DNA of 64,000 bases, taken from assembly GCF_030548295.1 (NCBI RefSeq), contig NZ_JAUOSB010000001.1, positions 558,001 to 622,000 on the forward strand, read 5' to 3'. The notes under the pieces were generated by a model. That model saw only the letters and a list, made by a program, of their open reading frames with translations. It made no database searches and was not told the origin of the DNA. The DNA comes from Wenyingzhuangia sp. 2_MG-2023 (lineage in GTDB: Bacteria > Bacteroidota > Bacteroidia > Flavobacteriales > Flavobacteriaceae). Positions 41,396 through 51,089 of this stretch are shown piece after piece (the stretch's first letter is position 1; each line of letters starts with the position of its first letter). Made by a program: the position numbers and the translations under genes.

Positions 41396-43969
41396 ATGAA
41401 GAGATTTTTAGGTTTTCTTTTTTTGCTATCATTTTCTATATTTTGCCAAGAAAAACAAACGCTAAAAGAGGTTTTAAATCAATTATCTCAAAATAATAAC
41501 ATCACTTTTTCTTACAACGAAAATCAAGTTCAACAGTTTTCAGCGATCACTGTTTTTAAGCATAAAAATTTAGAAACTATTTTGCTAAACTTAGCAGAAC
41601 AAACACAATTGGTTTTTGAAAAAATTGATGATAAAAATTATATTGTTAGAAGAAAAAAAGCCCATAAAATTAATGTTTGTGGAAGAGTTTTAGACGCTAA
41701 AACTAAAAAAGGTCTTTCTTTTATTGCTTTGTTTTTTAATGGAAAAAGTACCATAACAAATGAACAAGGGTACTTTGAAATTGAAAATATTTTGGAGGAT
41801 GAAATCATCTCAATTAAAGAATTAGAGTATAAAAAAATGACCATTCCTGTTGCTTATTTTAGCAATGATTGTTTAAAAATTTTCTTAGAAGAAAACATTC
41901 AGCAACTTTCAGAAATTGTAATTACAGATTATTTAGCAAGAGGATTGGATCAAAAAAAAGACGGAAGTATTGTTTTAAATCCTAAAAAAATAGGAATTCT
42001 TCCTGGAGTTATAGAACCCGATGTATTGCAAACTTTGCAATTGATTCCTGGAGTTCATAGTCCAGATGAAACAGCTTCGGGTATTCATGTAAGAGGTAGT
42101 ACTCCTGACCAGAACTTGGTGCTTTTTGATGGGATGAAAATGTATCATTTTTCCCATTTTTTTGGATTGATATCTGCGTTCAACCCTTACATAACTAACG
42201 ATGTTAAATTGTACAGATCTGGCACACATGCAAAATATGGTAACAATGTAGGTGGTGTTTTAGATATCAATACGCAAAACAACATTCCTGATAGTTTTTC
42301 TTTTGGTTTAGGTAGTACGTTAACACATTCTGATTTTTATGTAAAAACACCCATGTTTAAAGACAAAGTTGGATTGATTTTTTCTGCACGAAGATCTATT
42401 ACAGATGTTTTTAATACAATTACATATAAAAAATTTGCCAAAGTTGCTTTTCAGAATAGCAGAATATCTGAAGCTTTAGAAGATGAAAAATTAAGATTGG
42501 AAAATATAGACAATGATTTTTTCTATGAAGATTATCATTCTAAAATAATAGTAAAACCTAATTCTAAAAACAAATTAACGTTTAGTTATTTGTACAATCT
42601 GAACAATTTAAAATTTAGTGGAGAAATTCCTGGAGCAGAGGAATCTTTTGAAGATAAAATAAATATAGAAAACAAAGGATTTCACTGGAGCTGGAAATAT
42701 GGATCATTACAAAAAGGTACTTCTCAAATAGCTTTTAGTAGTACCAATTTCAACAAAGAATATGATGGTTTTAGAGAGTTTTCATCCGTTGATGGAACCT
42801 TAGAAAACACTTACTTCATAAAAAATAATTACATCAAAGAAAACGATGTTGAGTATGTTTTTGAAAAACAAACAAAGAATAATAACAAATGGCAATTGGG
42901 ATCTCAATACAACAATTACAATGTTTATTATTTATTTGGGAGAGATGTAGCACAAGACACTAATCAAATAAATGATATAATTAGTGATAAAACTTATAAT
43001 TATGCTTTTTTTACGGAGTATGAGTTCAATATAAAAAACAAATGGCTTGTTAATTTAGGGATGAGATGGCAATATTTTAACAATTTAGATAAAAGTTTTT
43101 TTGAACCAAGGTTGAATGTAAATTACAAAAAAAATAAAGCAATAAGTTTTAAGTTTTCGTCGGAGTTAAAACACCAATCTATAGCGCAAGTAGTAGATTT
43201 TAGATCAGATGGTCTTGGTGGTTTATTTGATAGATTTTGGGCTTTGTCTGACAATCAAAGTATTCCTGTTTTGAATAGTTTTCAGACCAGTTTTGGTTCT
43301 AGTTATCAAAAAAATGGATGGACTTTAGATGCAGAATTGTACTATAAATTTACGGATGGCATTTTGTATTTAATGGATGAAAACATTCGCGTTAGTAAAT
43401 ACTTCAACGGTAGTAATACCGTAAAAGGTATAGATCTTTTAATCAAAAAACAGTGGAAAGATTACAGTAGTTGGATTAGTTATACGTTGTCAGATAGTAG
43501 TTATCTTTTTGACAATTTGAATGAAGGTGAAAAATTTAAAGGTTCTTACGATGCTCCTCACAATCTTATTTGGTCGCATAACTATACAATGAATAAGTTA
43601 GAATTTTCTATGGGATGGAGATTCCATTCAGGAATTCCATACACGCTCAAAACGGCTGTTTTAGACAAAAAGAATAATTTAAGAATTGATTTTGAGGAGT
43701 TGAATAGCAAAAGATTACCAGATTACCATAGAATTGATTTTTCGATGTTCTACATGTTTAAATTTAATAGTAAAAGCAAAGTAAAAGGTAAAATAGGGTT
43801 GACTTTACAAAATTTGGTGAACAGGAAAAATATTTTAAATAGAGATTACGACATCGAAACAATTATAGAAGAAGAAGGTCCTAACAGAGTGGAAAGGCAA
43901 GTCTTGATTCAAAAAGATAGAATTTCTTTAGGCTTTGTTCCTAATCTGATTTTTAGAGTCGCTTTTTAA
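41396..43969 (+). CDS. TonB-dependent receptor with STN and carboxypeptidase-like domains (set 2)
   Basis: 857 aa. Signal peptide (MKRFLGFLFLLSFSIFCQ), STN domain (about 22-88), carboxypeptidase-D regulatory-like domain (about 94-165, INVCGRVLDAKTKKGLSF), then the plug (VITDYLARGLDQKKDGSIV, IHVRGSTPDQNLVLFDGMKMYHFSHFFGL) and the barrel. The last strand ends in VPNLIFRVAF with a C-terminal Phe as in outer-membrane barrels. Its plug is strikingly like that of the set 1 receptor (shared GILPG, PDQNL, GMKMYH and HFFGLISA). The ligand is unknown; no siderophore or sugar enzyme genes are nearby. Confidence 0.88.
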   Translation: MKRFLGFLFLLSFSIFCQEKQTLKEVLNQLSQNNNITFSYNENQVQQFSAITVFKHKNLETILLNLAEQTQLVFEKIDDKNYIVRRKKAHKINVCGRVLDAKTKKGLSFIALFFNGKSTITNEQGYFEIENILEDEIISIKELEYKKMTIPVAYFSNDCLKIFLEENIQQLSEIVITDYLARGLDQKKDGSIVLNPKKIGILPGVIEPDVLQTLQLIPGVHSPDETASGIHVRGSTPDQNLVLFDGMKMYHFSHFFGLISAFNPYITNDVKLYRSGTHAKYGNNVGGVLDINTQNNIPDSFSFGLGSTLTHSDFYVKTPMFKDKVGLIFSARRSITDVFNTITYKKFAKVAFQNSRISEALEDEKLRLENIDNDFFYEDYHSKIIVKPNSKNKLTFSYLYNLNNLKFSGEIPGAEESFEDKINIENKGFHWSWKYGSLQKGTSQIAFSSTNFNKEYDGFREFSSVDGTLENTYFIKNNYIKENDVEYVFEKQTKNNNKWQLGSQYNNYNVYYLFGRDVAQDTNQINDIISDKTYNYAFFTEYEFNIKNKWLVNLGMRWQYFNNLDKSFFEPRLNVNYKKNKAISFKFSSELKHQSIAQVVDFRSDGLGGLFDRFWALSDNQSIPVLNSFQTSFGSSYQKNGWTLDAELYYKFTDGILYLMDENIRVSKYFNGSNTVKGIDLLIKKQWKDYSSWISYTLSDSSYLFDNLNEGEKFKGSYDAPHNLIWSHNYTMNKLEFSMGWRFHSGIPYTLKTAVLDKKNNLRIDFEELNSKRLPDYHRIDFSMFYMFKFNSKSKVKGKIGLTLQNLVNRKNILNRDYDIETIIEEEGPNRVERQVLIQKDRISLGFVPNLIFRVAF

Positions 43970-43971
43970 AA

Positions 43972-44172
43972 CTATATAGGATTGTATTTTTTGCTTTTTT
44001 TTGAATTTAAAAAGGAATAACATCTGTTGGTCAATAAAAAATAAGTGTACATACGGTCACAACTTGCACATTGGTAAAATTTAAATAAAATAAATAGCCG
44101 CTTAATTCCATGCTTTTTCAATCTAGACCTTGATCTAGATTGACAATGAGGACAATGTTTTTTATAAGACAT
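43972..44172 (-). CDS. Small zinc-ribbon protein
   Basis: 66 aa from ATG 44172 (MSYKKHCPHCQSRSRSRLKK); a start at 44211 adds 13 residues. Two CxxC knuckles (CPHC and CASC, 27 residues apart) indicate a zinc ribbon, with a very basic linker and tail (NSKKSKKYN) that suggests nucleic-acid contact. The gene is convergent with the receptor gene and only 2 bp from it. A 10 bp perfect inverted repeat lies inside it. It resembles the start of some transposase zinc ribbons, but no transposase gene follows. Confidence 0.5.
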   Translation of the reverse strand: MSYKKHCPHCQSRSRSRLKKHGIKRLFILFKFYQCASCDRMYTYFLLTNRCYSFLNSKKSKKYNPI

Positions 44173-44211
44173 TTTTTTGCGAGAATTAGAACCAAATAGA
44201 TTGTTGTGCAT

Positions 44212-44649
44212 TTAGGAATTTCAATCAAATAAACAATAGGTAATGTAACTATCACATATTAATCTAAGACAAATTTAATCAAACTTCACCAACAAATGTT
44301 AGTACTAAAGTATGGTGTAAAAATTAAGGTTACCTTTAATCTTATTTATATTTTTGTTTTCAAAGAATTTATTGATGTAATGAATCTTAGTCAAAGCTAT
44401 TTTTTGATTCCTTCTCTTAGGTGTTCAATTTGATAGTTGTGTTTGACAGATAGGTATCTTTTTATTTATCAAAAGCGTATAGCTTGTAAGTCATGCTTAA
44501 AAGTAGTCATCTTTTTTTCTAAAAGGCAGAAATAATTCAATTTACAAAACAAATTATCTGTAACTTAATAACCATAGTAATTCATGTTTTGATTAGCACA
44601 AAATGCTTTTTTAGAACGTGTTAAAAATTTGAATTACAGTTTTTCTCTT
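44212..44649. other. Gene-free stretch between the zinc-ribbon gene and holB
   Basis: 438 bp, AT-rich. All six frames are short. I see no terminator with a good stem, no clear -7 box, and no repeat of more than chance length. It might hold the promoter of the zinc-ribbon gene. Confidence 0.4.
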
Positions 44650-45774
44650 TTATTTTACGTGAAGTAATCGTGTTAGTTTTATAGACGTATCTAACAAAAC
44701 TAGTTTAGCATTTCCATTTCTTTCTATATGGTAAATAGCATCGTTAAGTTCTTTGTTAATGCTTTCTATGTTTCCCCCATGTACAAAAGGAGCAAATTTT
44801 TCTAAAGAAAAACCCTGGGTTTGTGGTTGAAAAAAAACCAAATCTTTGGCTCCATAATTTAATAATAATGCTTGTCTAAAGAACTGTAGACAAAAGTCTA
44901 AAAATTGTTTTTGTTTTTCCCTTCCAAAAGAAGCTACCATATCAGACCATTCAATCAAATCTTGAATCACACTAGCGTTTCCTTTTGCCTTAAATGCAGC
45001 TCTTACCCAAGTGATAAATAATTGTTCAAATTCAAGATCGTTTCCTTCTTTTTTAAGAGTTTCTAAAGCTTTTTTATAATTTCCTTCGGATCGGTGTGCT
45101 ATTTTTAGTGCTTCGGCCGGAAATGTATTTTCCCTTTCTATCAAACCCTCTGCAATGCTGTTTTCGCTCAAAAGAGGAAATTCCAAAAGTTGACAACGAG
45201 AAAGTATGGTATTGATCATTTGTTCTTTTTGTTCAACAACCAATAAAAAAATGGTTTTGCTAGGGGGTTCTTCTATCAATTTTAACAATTTATTACTAGC
45301 AGCAGTGTTCATTTTTTCTGCCATCCAAATAATCATAATTCTATAACCTCCTTCGTATGATTTTAAAGTCAAAGATTTTACAATTTCTTCAGCTTCGTCA
45401 ACACCCATTTGTCCCTGTTTGTTTTCAATACCTAGTTGTTGATACCATTGGAATAGACTACCGTAAGGATTTTGTTTTACAAACGTTCTCCATTCTTCCA
45501 TAAAGAGTTTGCTTACAGGATGTTTTTTTACTTTATCATTTACGGCTACAGGAAAAGCAAAATGCAAATCAGGATGTTGCAATTTTTCAGTTTTAAGATT
45601 GCATGTTTCATCATTGTTACAAAGAATATATTGAGCATATGCAATAGCTGTAGCCAAAGTACCAACTCCTTCTTTTCCAACAAATAATTGCGCATGAGCT
45701 ATTCTACCCGAATCAACCGTTTTTTTCAAATGATTGACAATGTGTTCTTGACCGATAATTTTGTTAAAAAGCAT
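44650..45774 (-). CDS. holB: DNA polymerase III delta' subunit
   Basis: 374 aa from ATG 45774 (MLFNKIIGQEHIVNHLKK); the frame can extend two codons to a TTG. The AAA+ clamp-loader motifs are FVGKEGVGTLATA (a Walker A in which the Lys is replaced by Thr, as expected of a non-hydrolysing delta'), MNTAASNKLLKLIEEPP and the sensor 1 SRC motif (ILSRCQLLEFP). It is part of the clamp loader that puts the sliding clamp on DNA. A -7-like box touches its start (see findings). Confidence 0.88.
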   Translation of the reverse strand: MLFNKIIGQEHIVNHLKKTVDSGRIAHAQLFVGKEGVGTLATAIAYAQYILCNNDETCNLKTEKLQHPDLHFAFPVAVNDKVKKHPVSKLFMEEWRTFVKQNPYGSLFQWYQQLGIENKQGQMGVDEAEEIVKSLTLKSYEGGYRIMIIWMAEKMNTAASNKLLKLIEEPPSKTIFLLVVEQKEQMINTILSRCQLLEFPLLSENSIAEGLIERENTFPAEALKIAHRSEGNYKKALETLKKEGNDLEFEQLFITWVRAAFKAKGNASVIQDLIEWSDMVASFGREKQKQFLDFCLQFFRQALLLNYGAKDLVFFQPQTQGFSLEKFAPFVHGGNIESINKELNDAIYHIERNGNAKLVLLDTSIKLTRLLHVK

Positions 45775-46099
45775 ATTCAAAGATAAAGCATTTTAGATTG
45801 AAGAAGAATACAGGGGCTAATTAATTAAAACTTTTGTGTGTTGAAAGATAGATAAGGTTCAGATTTTTAGATCTTTGTTTTTTTGGTAATTTGTCAATAA
45901 TTAAGGAAATGTTTTGCGTAAGTAGAGTAGATAATTGATGATGAGATAATAGCTTGTTAAGAATAGAAATTTATACACAATAGCAAGCTAAATAATTAAT
46001 GATAGTCAAACAAAAACGTTGTAGTATCTTTTTTTGTTTGAGGGTAACTGTTTTAGGAATTAGATTATATTTGTTATAGAATTTTAATTAAGAATATAG
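45775..46099. other. Divergent promoter region between holB and pgk
   Basis: 325 bp with no gene. TATCTTTG on the minus strand at 45778-45785 ends 3 bp before the holB ATG. TATATTTG lies at 46066-46073 before pgk. The rest is AT-rich and shows no inverted repeat strong enough to call. Confidence 0.5.
46066..46073 (+). promoter_or_regulatory. -7 box for pgk
   Basis: TATATTTG fits TAnnTTTG, 26 bp before the ATG at 46100. Confidence 0.55.
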
Positions 46100-47284
46100 A
46101 TGAAAACCATTAAAGATTTTAATTTCAAAGGTAAAAAAGCCTTAGTTAGAGTTGACTTTAACGTGCCGTTAGATGCAGATTTTAACGTAACAGACACAAC
46201 AAGATTAAAGGCGGCAAAGCCTACTATTATTAAAATATTAGAAGATGGTGGTTCTGCGGTCTTAATGTCTCACTTAGGACGTCCAAAAGGAGTAGAGGAT
46301 AAATTTTCTTTAAGACATATTGTAAAAACGACTTCAGAAATTTTAGGTGTTGAAGTTAAGTTTATAGCTGCAACTGTTGGTGCTGAGGCCGAAGCTGCGG
46401 TAGCTGCTTTAGAACCAGGAGAAGTATTGTTGTTAGAAAACTTACGTTTTTTTGCTGAAGAAACTAAAGGTGACTTGGCTTTTTCTGAACAATTGTCTAA
46501 ACTAGGAGATGTTTATGTAAACGATGCCTTTGGAACTGCACACCGTGCACATGCATCTACAACTATTGTAGCTCAGTTCTTTGAAGATAAATTAGCTGGT
46601 TTAGTAATAGAAGCAGAATTGGTAAATGCTGATAAAGTATTAAAAGGTGGAGTTAAACCGGTTACTGCTATTATGGGTGGTGCTAAGGTTTCTGACAAAA
46701 TTTTAATCATAGAAAAATTATTAGACGTTGCTGATAACATCATTATTGGTGGAGGTATGTCTTATACTTTTGCAAAAGCAGAAGGAGGAAGTATTGGAGG
46801 ATCTTTGTGCCAAGATGATTTGTTAGAATACGTTCTTGAATTAGAGGCAAAAGCAAAAGCAAAAGGAGTTAACTTGATTTTCCCTGTTGACAACTTTTTA
46901 GGAGATGCTTTTTCTAACGATGCAAATACTCAAATAGTATTAAGAGGACAAATCCCTGATGGATGGGAAGGATTTGATATTGGACCAAAATCAATTGAGA
47001 AATTTTCTGAAATCATTAAAAATTCTAAAACTGTTATTTGGAATGGACCTATGGGAGTTTTTGAAATTCCGTTGTACGCAACTGGTACTATTGAAATAGC
47101 AAAAGCGGTAAAAGATGCTACAGAAGGTGGAGCATTCTCTTTAATTGGAGGAGGAGATTCTGCTGCTGCAATCAACAACTTAGGGTTTGGAGATGATGTG
47201 TCTTACGTATCTACCGGTGGTGGAGCATTGTTAGAATACATGGAAGGGAAAACATTGCCTGGAATTGCTGCTCTACAAGCATAA
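46100..47284 (+). CDS. pgk: Phosphoglycerate kinase
   Basis: 394 aa, standard length. It begins with [21 protein letters not shown] (the family signature) and contains [34 protein letters not shown] and the nucleotide-binding glycine-rich loop [13 protein letters not shown] near the C-terminus. It catalyses 1,3-bisphosphoglycerate + ADP to 3-phosphoglycerate + ATP in glycolysis and the reverse in gluconeogenesis. The codon use is more GC-rich at third positions than in its neighbours, as is usual for highly expressed genes. Own promoter box and strong terminator. Confidence 0.97.
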   Translation: MKTIKDFNFKGKKALVRVDFNVPLDADFNVTDTTRLKAAKPTIIKILEDGGSAVLMSHLGRPKGVEDKFSLRHIVKTTSEILGVEVKFIAATVGAEAEAAVAALEPGEVLLLENLRFFAEETKGDLAFSEQLSKLGDVYVNDAFGTAHRAHASTTIVAQFFEDKLAGLVIEAELVNADKVLKGGVKPVTAIMGGAKVSDKILIIEKLLDVADNIIIGGGMSYTFAKAEGGSIGGSLCQDDLLEYVLELEAKAKAKGVNLIFPVDNFLGDAFSNDANTQIVLRGQIPDGWEGFDIGPKSIEKFSEIIKNSKTVIWNGPMGVFEIPLYATGTIEIAKAVKDATEGGAFSLIGGGDSAAAINNLGFGDDVSYVSTGGGALLEYMEGKTLPGIAALQA

Positions 47285-47307
47285 TTAGAACATAAAAAAA
47301 TAGATAA

Positions 47308-47343
47308 TAAAAATCCCAACTTGTACAAGTTGGGATTTTTATT
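47308..47343. terminator. Bidirectional terminator between pgk and tonB
   Basis: A near-perfect palindrome with stem AAAATCCCAACTTG / CAAGTTGGGATTTT and a central TA, flanked by A- and T-runs. It serves the two convergent genes. Confidence 0.92.
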
Positions 47344-47360
47344 TTTTTGAAATAAGTAGT

Positions 47361-48143
47361 TTATTCAATCATAAATTTTACGGGTAAAGAATAAAGTAAA
47401 TTTACCGCTTTTCCATTCTGTTTTGCAGGCTTCATTTTAGGCAAGTCTTTTAAAACTGTTTTAATTTCTTCTGCAATTTTTGGATGCGTTCTAGAAGTTT
47501 GAATATCTGCTTTGACTTCTCCATTAGAATCAATGATAAAAACGCAACCAATTCGTTGAATTCCAGATAAATTTAAATCATTGGCTATTCCTGTGTCAAA
47601 ATGATTGTTAAAAAACTTAGAAATCTTTTTACTAAAGCACTTTTTTGATTTCTCTTTATCATACATATATTTTTCACAACCAGGAAAAACAGGAACGTTG
47701 TCTATGCTGACGTAAGGAACAGTTTCTTCAACCAAATCTTCTATTTCTCTAACATGCTTAATTTCTGTTTCTGTAGTGGCATTATTGTCTGAGTCATCAT
47801 TTTTAATCAAAGTACTTTCTAAAACATCTACATCGTTGTCTTCTTTCTTAATGATATTTGGGTCTATAACATCCAAAGGCTTTTGAATTTCTACAGGTTC
47901 TTTTGTAATTGGTTCTTGTATTTTTTTAGGAGCTACTTTTGGTTTTTCTACAGTGTATACAAATGTTTTTATTTCATCATCTTCAATTGTAGGTTTTGCA
48001 TCATACACGGTTGGTTTGTTAATTGCGTAGGTTTTGTGTTCAATAAGAATGTAAGAGATAAAAAGAGTAAGAACTAGACCTAATAGTGTAAACACTTTGC
48101 TGTACTCTTCCAAATTGGCTTTTGGGTTTTTCTTGATTTTCAT
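47361..48143 (-). CDS. TonB family energy transducer
   Basis: 260 aa from ATG 48143 (MKIKKNPKANLEEYSKVF). One membrane helix (about 19-38, VFTLLGLVLTLFISYILI), a Pro/Lys-rich spacer (KPKVAPKKIQEPITKEPVEIQKP), an acidic linker, and a C-terminal TonB domain (about 150-260, IGCVFIIDSNGEVKADIQTSRTHPKIAEEI). The ending LLYSLPVKFMIE is typical. It couples the proton motive force to TonB-dependent receptors such as those in this window. exbB and exbD are not adjacent. Confidence 0.88.
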   Translation of the reverse strand: MKIKKNPKANLEEYSKVFTLLGLVLTLFISYILIEHKTYAINKPTVYDAKPTIEDDEIKTFVYTVEKPKVAPKKIQEPITKEPVEIQKPLDVIDPNIIKKEDNDVDVLESTLIKNDDSDNNATTETEIKHVREIEDLVEETVPYVSIDNVPVFPGCEKYMYDKEKSKKCFSKKISKFFNNHFDTGIANDLNLSGIQRIGCVFIIDSNGEVKADIQTSRTHPKIAEEIKTVLKDLPKMKPAKQNGKAVNLLYSLPVKFMIE

Positions 48144-48191
48144 GATATTAAAGTTTATGGTTAACATATGTTTACTATCAAGTTCGGTGCC

Positions 48192-48226
48192 AAAAAAATC
48201 CCTAGATTTTGAATGCTAGGGATTTA
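48192..48226 (-). terminator. Terminator of pgi
   Basis: Stem AAATCCCTAG / CTAGGGATTT with a 10-base loop, A-run before it (T-run on the minus strand), just past the pgi stop at 48252. Confidence 0.85.
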
Positions 48227-48251
48227 AGAATTAAAAGTGTATAAAAAGATT

Positions 48252-49799
48252 TTATTTCAATAATTTTTTAGCCATTTCTTTTCCTAGTTCTACACCAAAT
48301 TGGTCAAAACTAAAAATGTTCCAAATAACACCTTGAACAAAAATTTTGTGTTCATACATTGCAATTATTTTTCCTAAACTATTTGGGCTTAATATACTTG
48401 CGGTGATACAGTTACTAGGTCTATTACCTGTAAATACTTTAAACGGCAATTCTATAGCGTCTGGAGCAACGTTTTCTAAAACTTGCTCTTTAGTTTTACC
48501 AAAACACAAAGCATCTTGCTGTCCGTAAAAATTAGCCATTAATTTTTTATGATGATCTACTTTTCCGTACAAAGATTCTTCAAAACCAATAAAATCACAT
48601 GGAATTAATTTAGTTCCTTGGTGTACCAATTGCATAAAAGCATGTTGCATGTTGGTTCCTGCTGCTCCCCAAATAATGGTTCCTGTTTGGTAATCAACTT
48701 CGTTACCATCTCTATCTACAGATTTACCATTACTTTCCATAAAAGCTTGTTGTAAATATGCTGGTAATGTGTTTAAATATTGCGTGTAGGGTAAAATAGC
48801 TTCACTTTCTGCACCATAAAAATTGTTGTACCAAATGCTTAACAAAGCTAAAATAACAGGAATGTTTTCTTCAAAACTTGCAGTTTTAAAATGGTTGTCC
48901 ATTTCGTACGCACCGTTTAGCAATGCTGCGTAGTTTTCATAACCTACAGATAATGCAATCGACAATCCAACGGCAGACCACAAAGAAAAACGTCCTCCAA
49001 CCCAGTTCCACATTGGAAACACATTTTCTGAGTCAATTCCAAACTCAGCAACAGCTTCTAAATTGGTAGATACAGCCACAAAGTGTTTTGCAACATCTGT
49101 TTTTGAGGCAGTTTGTAAAAACCATTCTTTAAGAGTAACTGCATTACCAATGGTTTCTTGTGTGGTAAATGTTTTAGAAACAATTACAAACAAGGTGGTT
49201 TCTGGATTTAGTTTTTTGATAACTTCAGAAACATGATCTCCATCTATGTTTGAAACAAAATGAGTTGTAAGGTGATTTTTATAATACTGCAATCCATCTA
49301 CAACCATGTTTGGTCCTAAATCAGAACCTCCAATACCAATGTTTACAATGTCTGTAATTTCTTTCCCTGTATATCCTTTCCAAGCTCCAGAAATTACTTT
49401 TTCAGTAAATGCTTTTATGCTTTCTTTGGCTGCATTTACCTCGGGCATTACATCTTCTCCTTCAGACAAAACAGCATTTCCACTATTGTTTCTTAAGGCA
49501 GTATGTAAAACAGCCCTTCCTTCTGTAGCATTGATAACGTCACCTCCAAAATATTTCTCAATAGCATCAGCCAATTCTGTTTCTTTTGCCAATGATACTA
49601 ACAAATCCAAAGTTTCGTCTGTAATTCTATTTTTGGCAAAATTTAGCTTGAAATCATCTAGAGCTACGGTAAACTTTGTGTCTCTATTTGTATCTGTAGC
49701 AAAAAGCTCTTTTAACTTTAGATCTTTTGTAGTTTCAAAATGCTCAGTTAACTTTTTCCAAGCATTTGTTTGGGTTGGGTTGATGTTTTTTAATGACAT
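48252..49799 (-). CDS. pgi: Glucose-6-phosphate isomerase
   Basis: 515 aa. It has the family motifs [17 protein letters not shown] (phosphate binding), [34 protein letters not shown] and, near the C-terminus, [25 protein letters not shown]. It interconverts glucose 6-phosphate and fructose 6-phosphate in the cytoplasm. The length fits the bacterial type, with a slightly short N-terminus compared with the 547 aa E. coli protein. It follows the M23 gene by 11 bp and probably shares its transcript. Confidence 0.96.
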   Translation of the reverse strand: MSLKNINPTQTNAWKKLTEHFETTKDLKLKELFATDTNRDTKFTVALDDFKLNFAKNRITDETLDLLVSLAKETELADAIEKYFGGDVINATEGRAVLHTALRNNSGNAVLSEGEDVMPEVNAAKESIKAFTEKVISGAWKGYTGKEITDIVNIGIGGSDLGPNMVVDGLQYYKNHLTTHFVSNIDGDHVSEVIKKLNPETTLFVIVSKTFTTQETIGNAVTLKEWFLQTASKTDVAKHFVAVSTNLEAVAEFGIDSENVFPMWNWVGGRFSLWSAVGLSIALSVGYENYAALLNGAYEMDNHFKTASFEENIPVILALLSIWYNNFYGAESEAILPYTQYLNTLPAYLQQAFMESNGKSVDRDGNEVDYQTGTIIWGAAGTNMQHAFMQLVHQGTKLIPCDFIGFEESLYGKVDHHKKLMANFYGQQDALCFGKTKEQVLENVAPDAIELPFKVFTGNRPSNCITASILSPNSLGKIIAMYEHKIFVQGVIWNIFSFDQFGVELGKEMAKKLLK

Positions 49800-49810
49800 A
49801 ATTTTTTGGT

Positions 49811-51034
49811 TTAATATGGAATAGCATCCAATTTTTCTTTTATTGAAGCAATATAAATTAAATATTTCTGTTGAATTTCTTTTTTCATGGGTTCTGCTTC
49901 AGGTAATTTCTGTTTCAATGGATCTACCTGACTTCCGTTTTTCCAAAAACGATAACAAACGTGTGGTCCAGACGTGTTTCCTGTCATTCCTACCCAACCA
50001 ATAACATCACCTTGTTTTACGTAATCACCAACTTTTACATTTCTTTTTTTCATGTGTAAATATTGTGTGGTATAGGTACCGTTGTGTCTTACTTTTACAT
50101 AGTTTCCGTTTCCTCCTCTATAAGCAGATTCTATTACTTTTCCGTTGGCAGTACTCATAATAGGGCTTCCCACAGGAGCAGCAAAATCAGTTCCTAAGTG
50201 AGGTTTTATTCTTCCGTAAAAAGCAATACGTCTTTTTAAATTGTATTTAGATGAAATTCTACTAAATTTTAATGGAGCTTTTAAAAAAGCACGTCTTAAA
50301 TTGTTGGCTTCATCATCAAAATATTCTTCAATTCCTGTAATAGAATCTGGAACGTAATTAAAAGCGTAAAAAGGTTTTCCTACATGTTCAAAATAGGCAG
50401 CTTTAATTCTACCAATTCCAGCAGGAATGGTATCATCAATATATTTTTGTTCGTAAATTACTTTGAATTTATCGTTTTTTTGCAATCTAAAGAAGTCAAT
50501 GGTCCAAGCGTATATATCTGCTAAATCATTTGCTACAATAGGACTTACATGTTTTTCATCTAAGGTTTGAGACAAAGAACTGGTAATAACACCAGAAGAT
50601 TTTTTTAATTGAATGGTAATTGGCTTCTGAATTTTTTTGGTATAAATAGAATCTTGAAAATCAATGATAGAGTAATTGATCAAATCGTGTTGATAAATAA
50701 ATATTTTGGCTTGTTCTGTAGAATCTTTGCTTGTTAAAACTGTATAGTTTTTTCCAGCTCTTAATCTACGAACGTCAAATTCAGGTTTTACCACATTGGC
50801 AATTTCGTATATTTTGGGCGTAAAAACATGGTGTTTGTCTAAGATAGTTCCAAACGTTTCTCCTTTTTTTATCTCCTTTTCTACCACCCTAAAGTCTTTT
50901 AAATCGTACCCAAAAAGTTTTTTAGAAGGTTTTTCTATTACTTTTTTAGGGATGACTTTTGTGGTTTTTTCTTGCTTTTTTCCACAAGAAATAATAGACG
51001 ATAAAATGATGATAACTAAAGAGAATTTTTTCAA
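49811..51034 (-). CDS. M23 family peptidoglycan peptidase, lipoprotein
   Basis: 407 aa. The start is TTG 51034, which gives the lipoprotein signal [17 protein letters not shown] (Cys17). The LysM/OapA-like middle part ([23 protein letters not shown]) precedes the M23 domain. Metal ligands are present in [14 protein letters not shown] (H-x3-D). The usual second motif H-x-H reads HVC in [13 protein letters not shown], so the third ligand would be Cys. This form seems common in Bacteroidota. It probably cleaves peptidoglycan cross-bridges in the periplasm. Confidence 0.85.
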   Translation of the reverse strand: MKKFSLVIIILSSIISCGKKQEKTTKVIPKKVIEKPSKKLFGYDLKDFRVVEKEIKKGETFGTILDKHHVFTPKIYEIANVVKPEFDVRRLRAGKNYTVLTSKDSTEQAKIFIYQHDLINYSIIDFQDSIYTKKIQKPITIQLKKSSGVITSSLSQTLDEKHVSPIVANDLADIYAWTIDFFRLQKNDKFKVIYEQKYIDDTIPAGIGRIKAAYFEHVGKPFYAFNYVPDSITGIEEYFDDEANNLRRAFLKAPLKFSRISSKYNLKRRIAFYGRIKPHLGTDFAAPVGSPIMSTANGKVIESAYRGGNGNYVKVRHNGTYTTQYLHMKKRNVKVGDYVKQGDVIGWVGMTGNTSGPHVCYRFWKNGSQVDPLKQKLPEAEPMKKEIQQKYLIYIASIKEKLDAIPY

Positions 51035-51060
51035 GGTAAATAAGGATTTAATCCGGCTAA

Positions 51061-51089
51061 CAAAAGTACAATTAATTAATTTAAATCAA
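51061..51089 (-). promoter_or_regulatory. Promoter of the M23 - pgi genes
   Basis: On the minus strand TTG (51087-51089), 18 bp, TACTTTTG (51061-51068), with both boxes and spacing as expected for the Bacteroidota housekeeping sigma factor. It overlaps the 3' end of the DUF3108 gene; the leader to TTG 51034 is about 20 bases. Confidence 0.65.

Noticed and set aside
43972-44211. Zinc-ribbon gene as a remnant of an IS1-type transposase
   Set aside because: Two CxxC knuckles are shared, but there is no DDE or second frame after it and no terminal inverted repeats around it.
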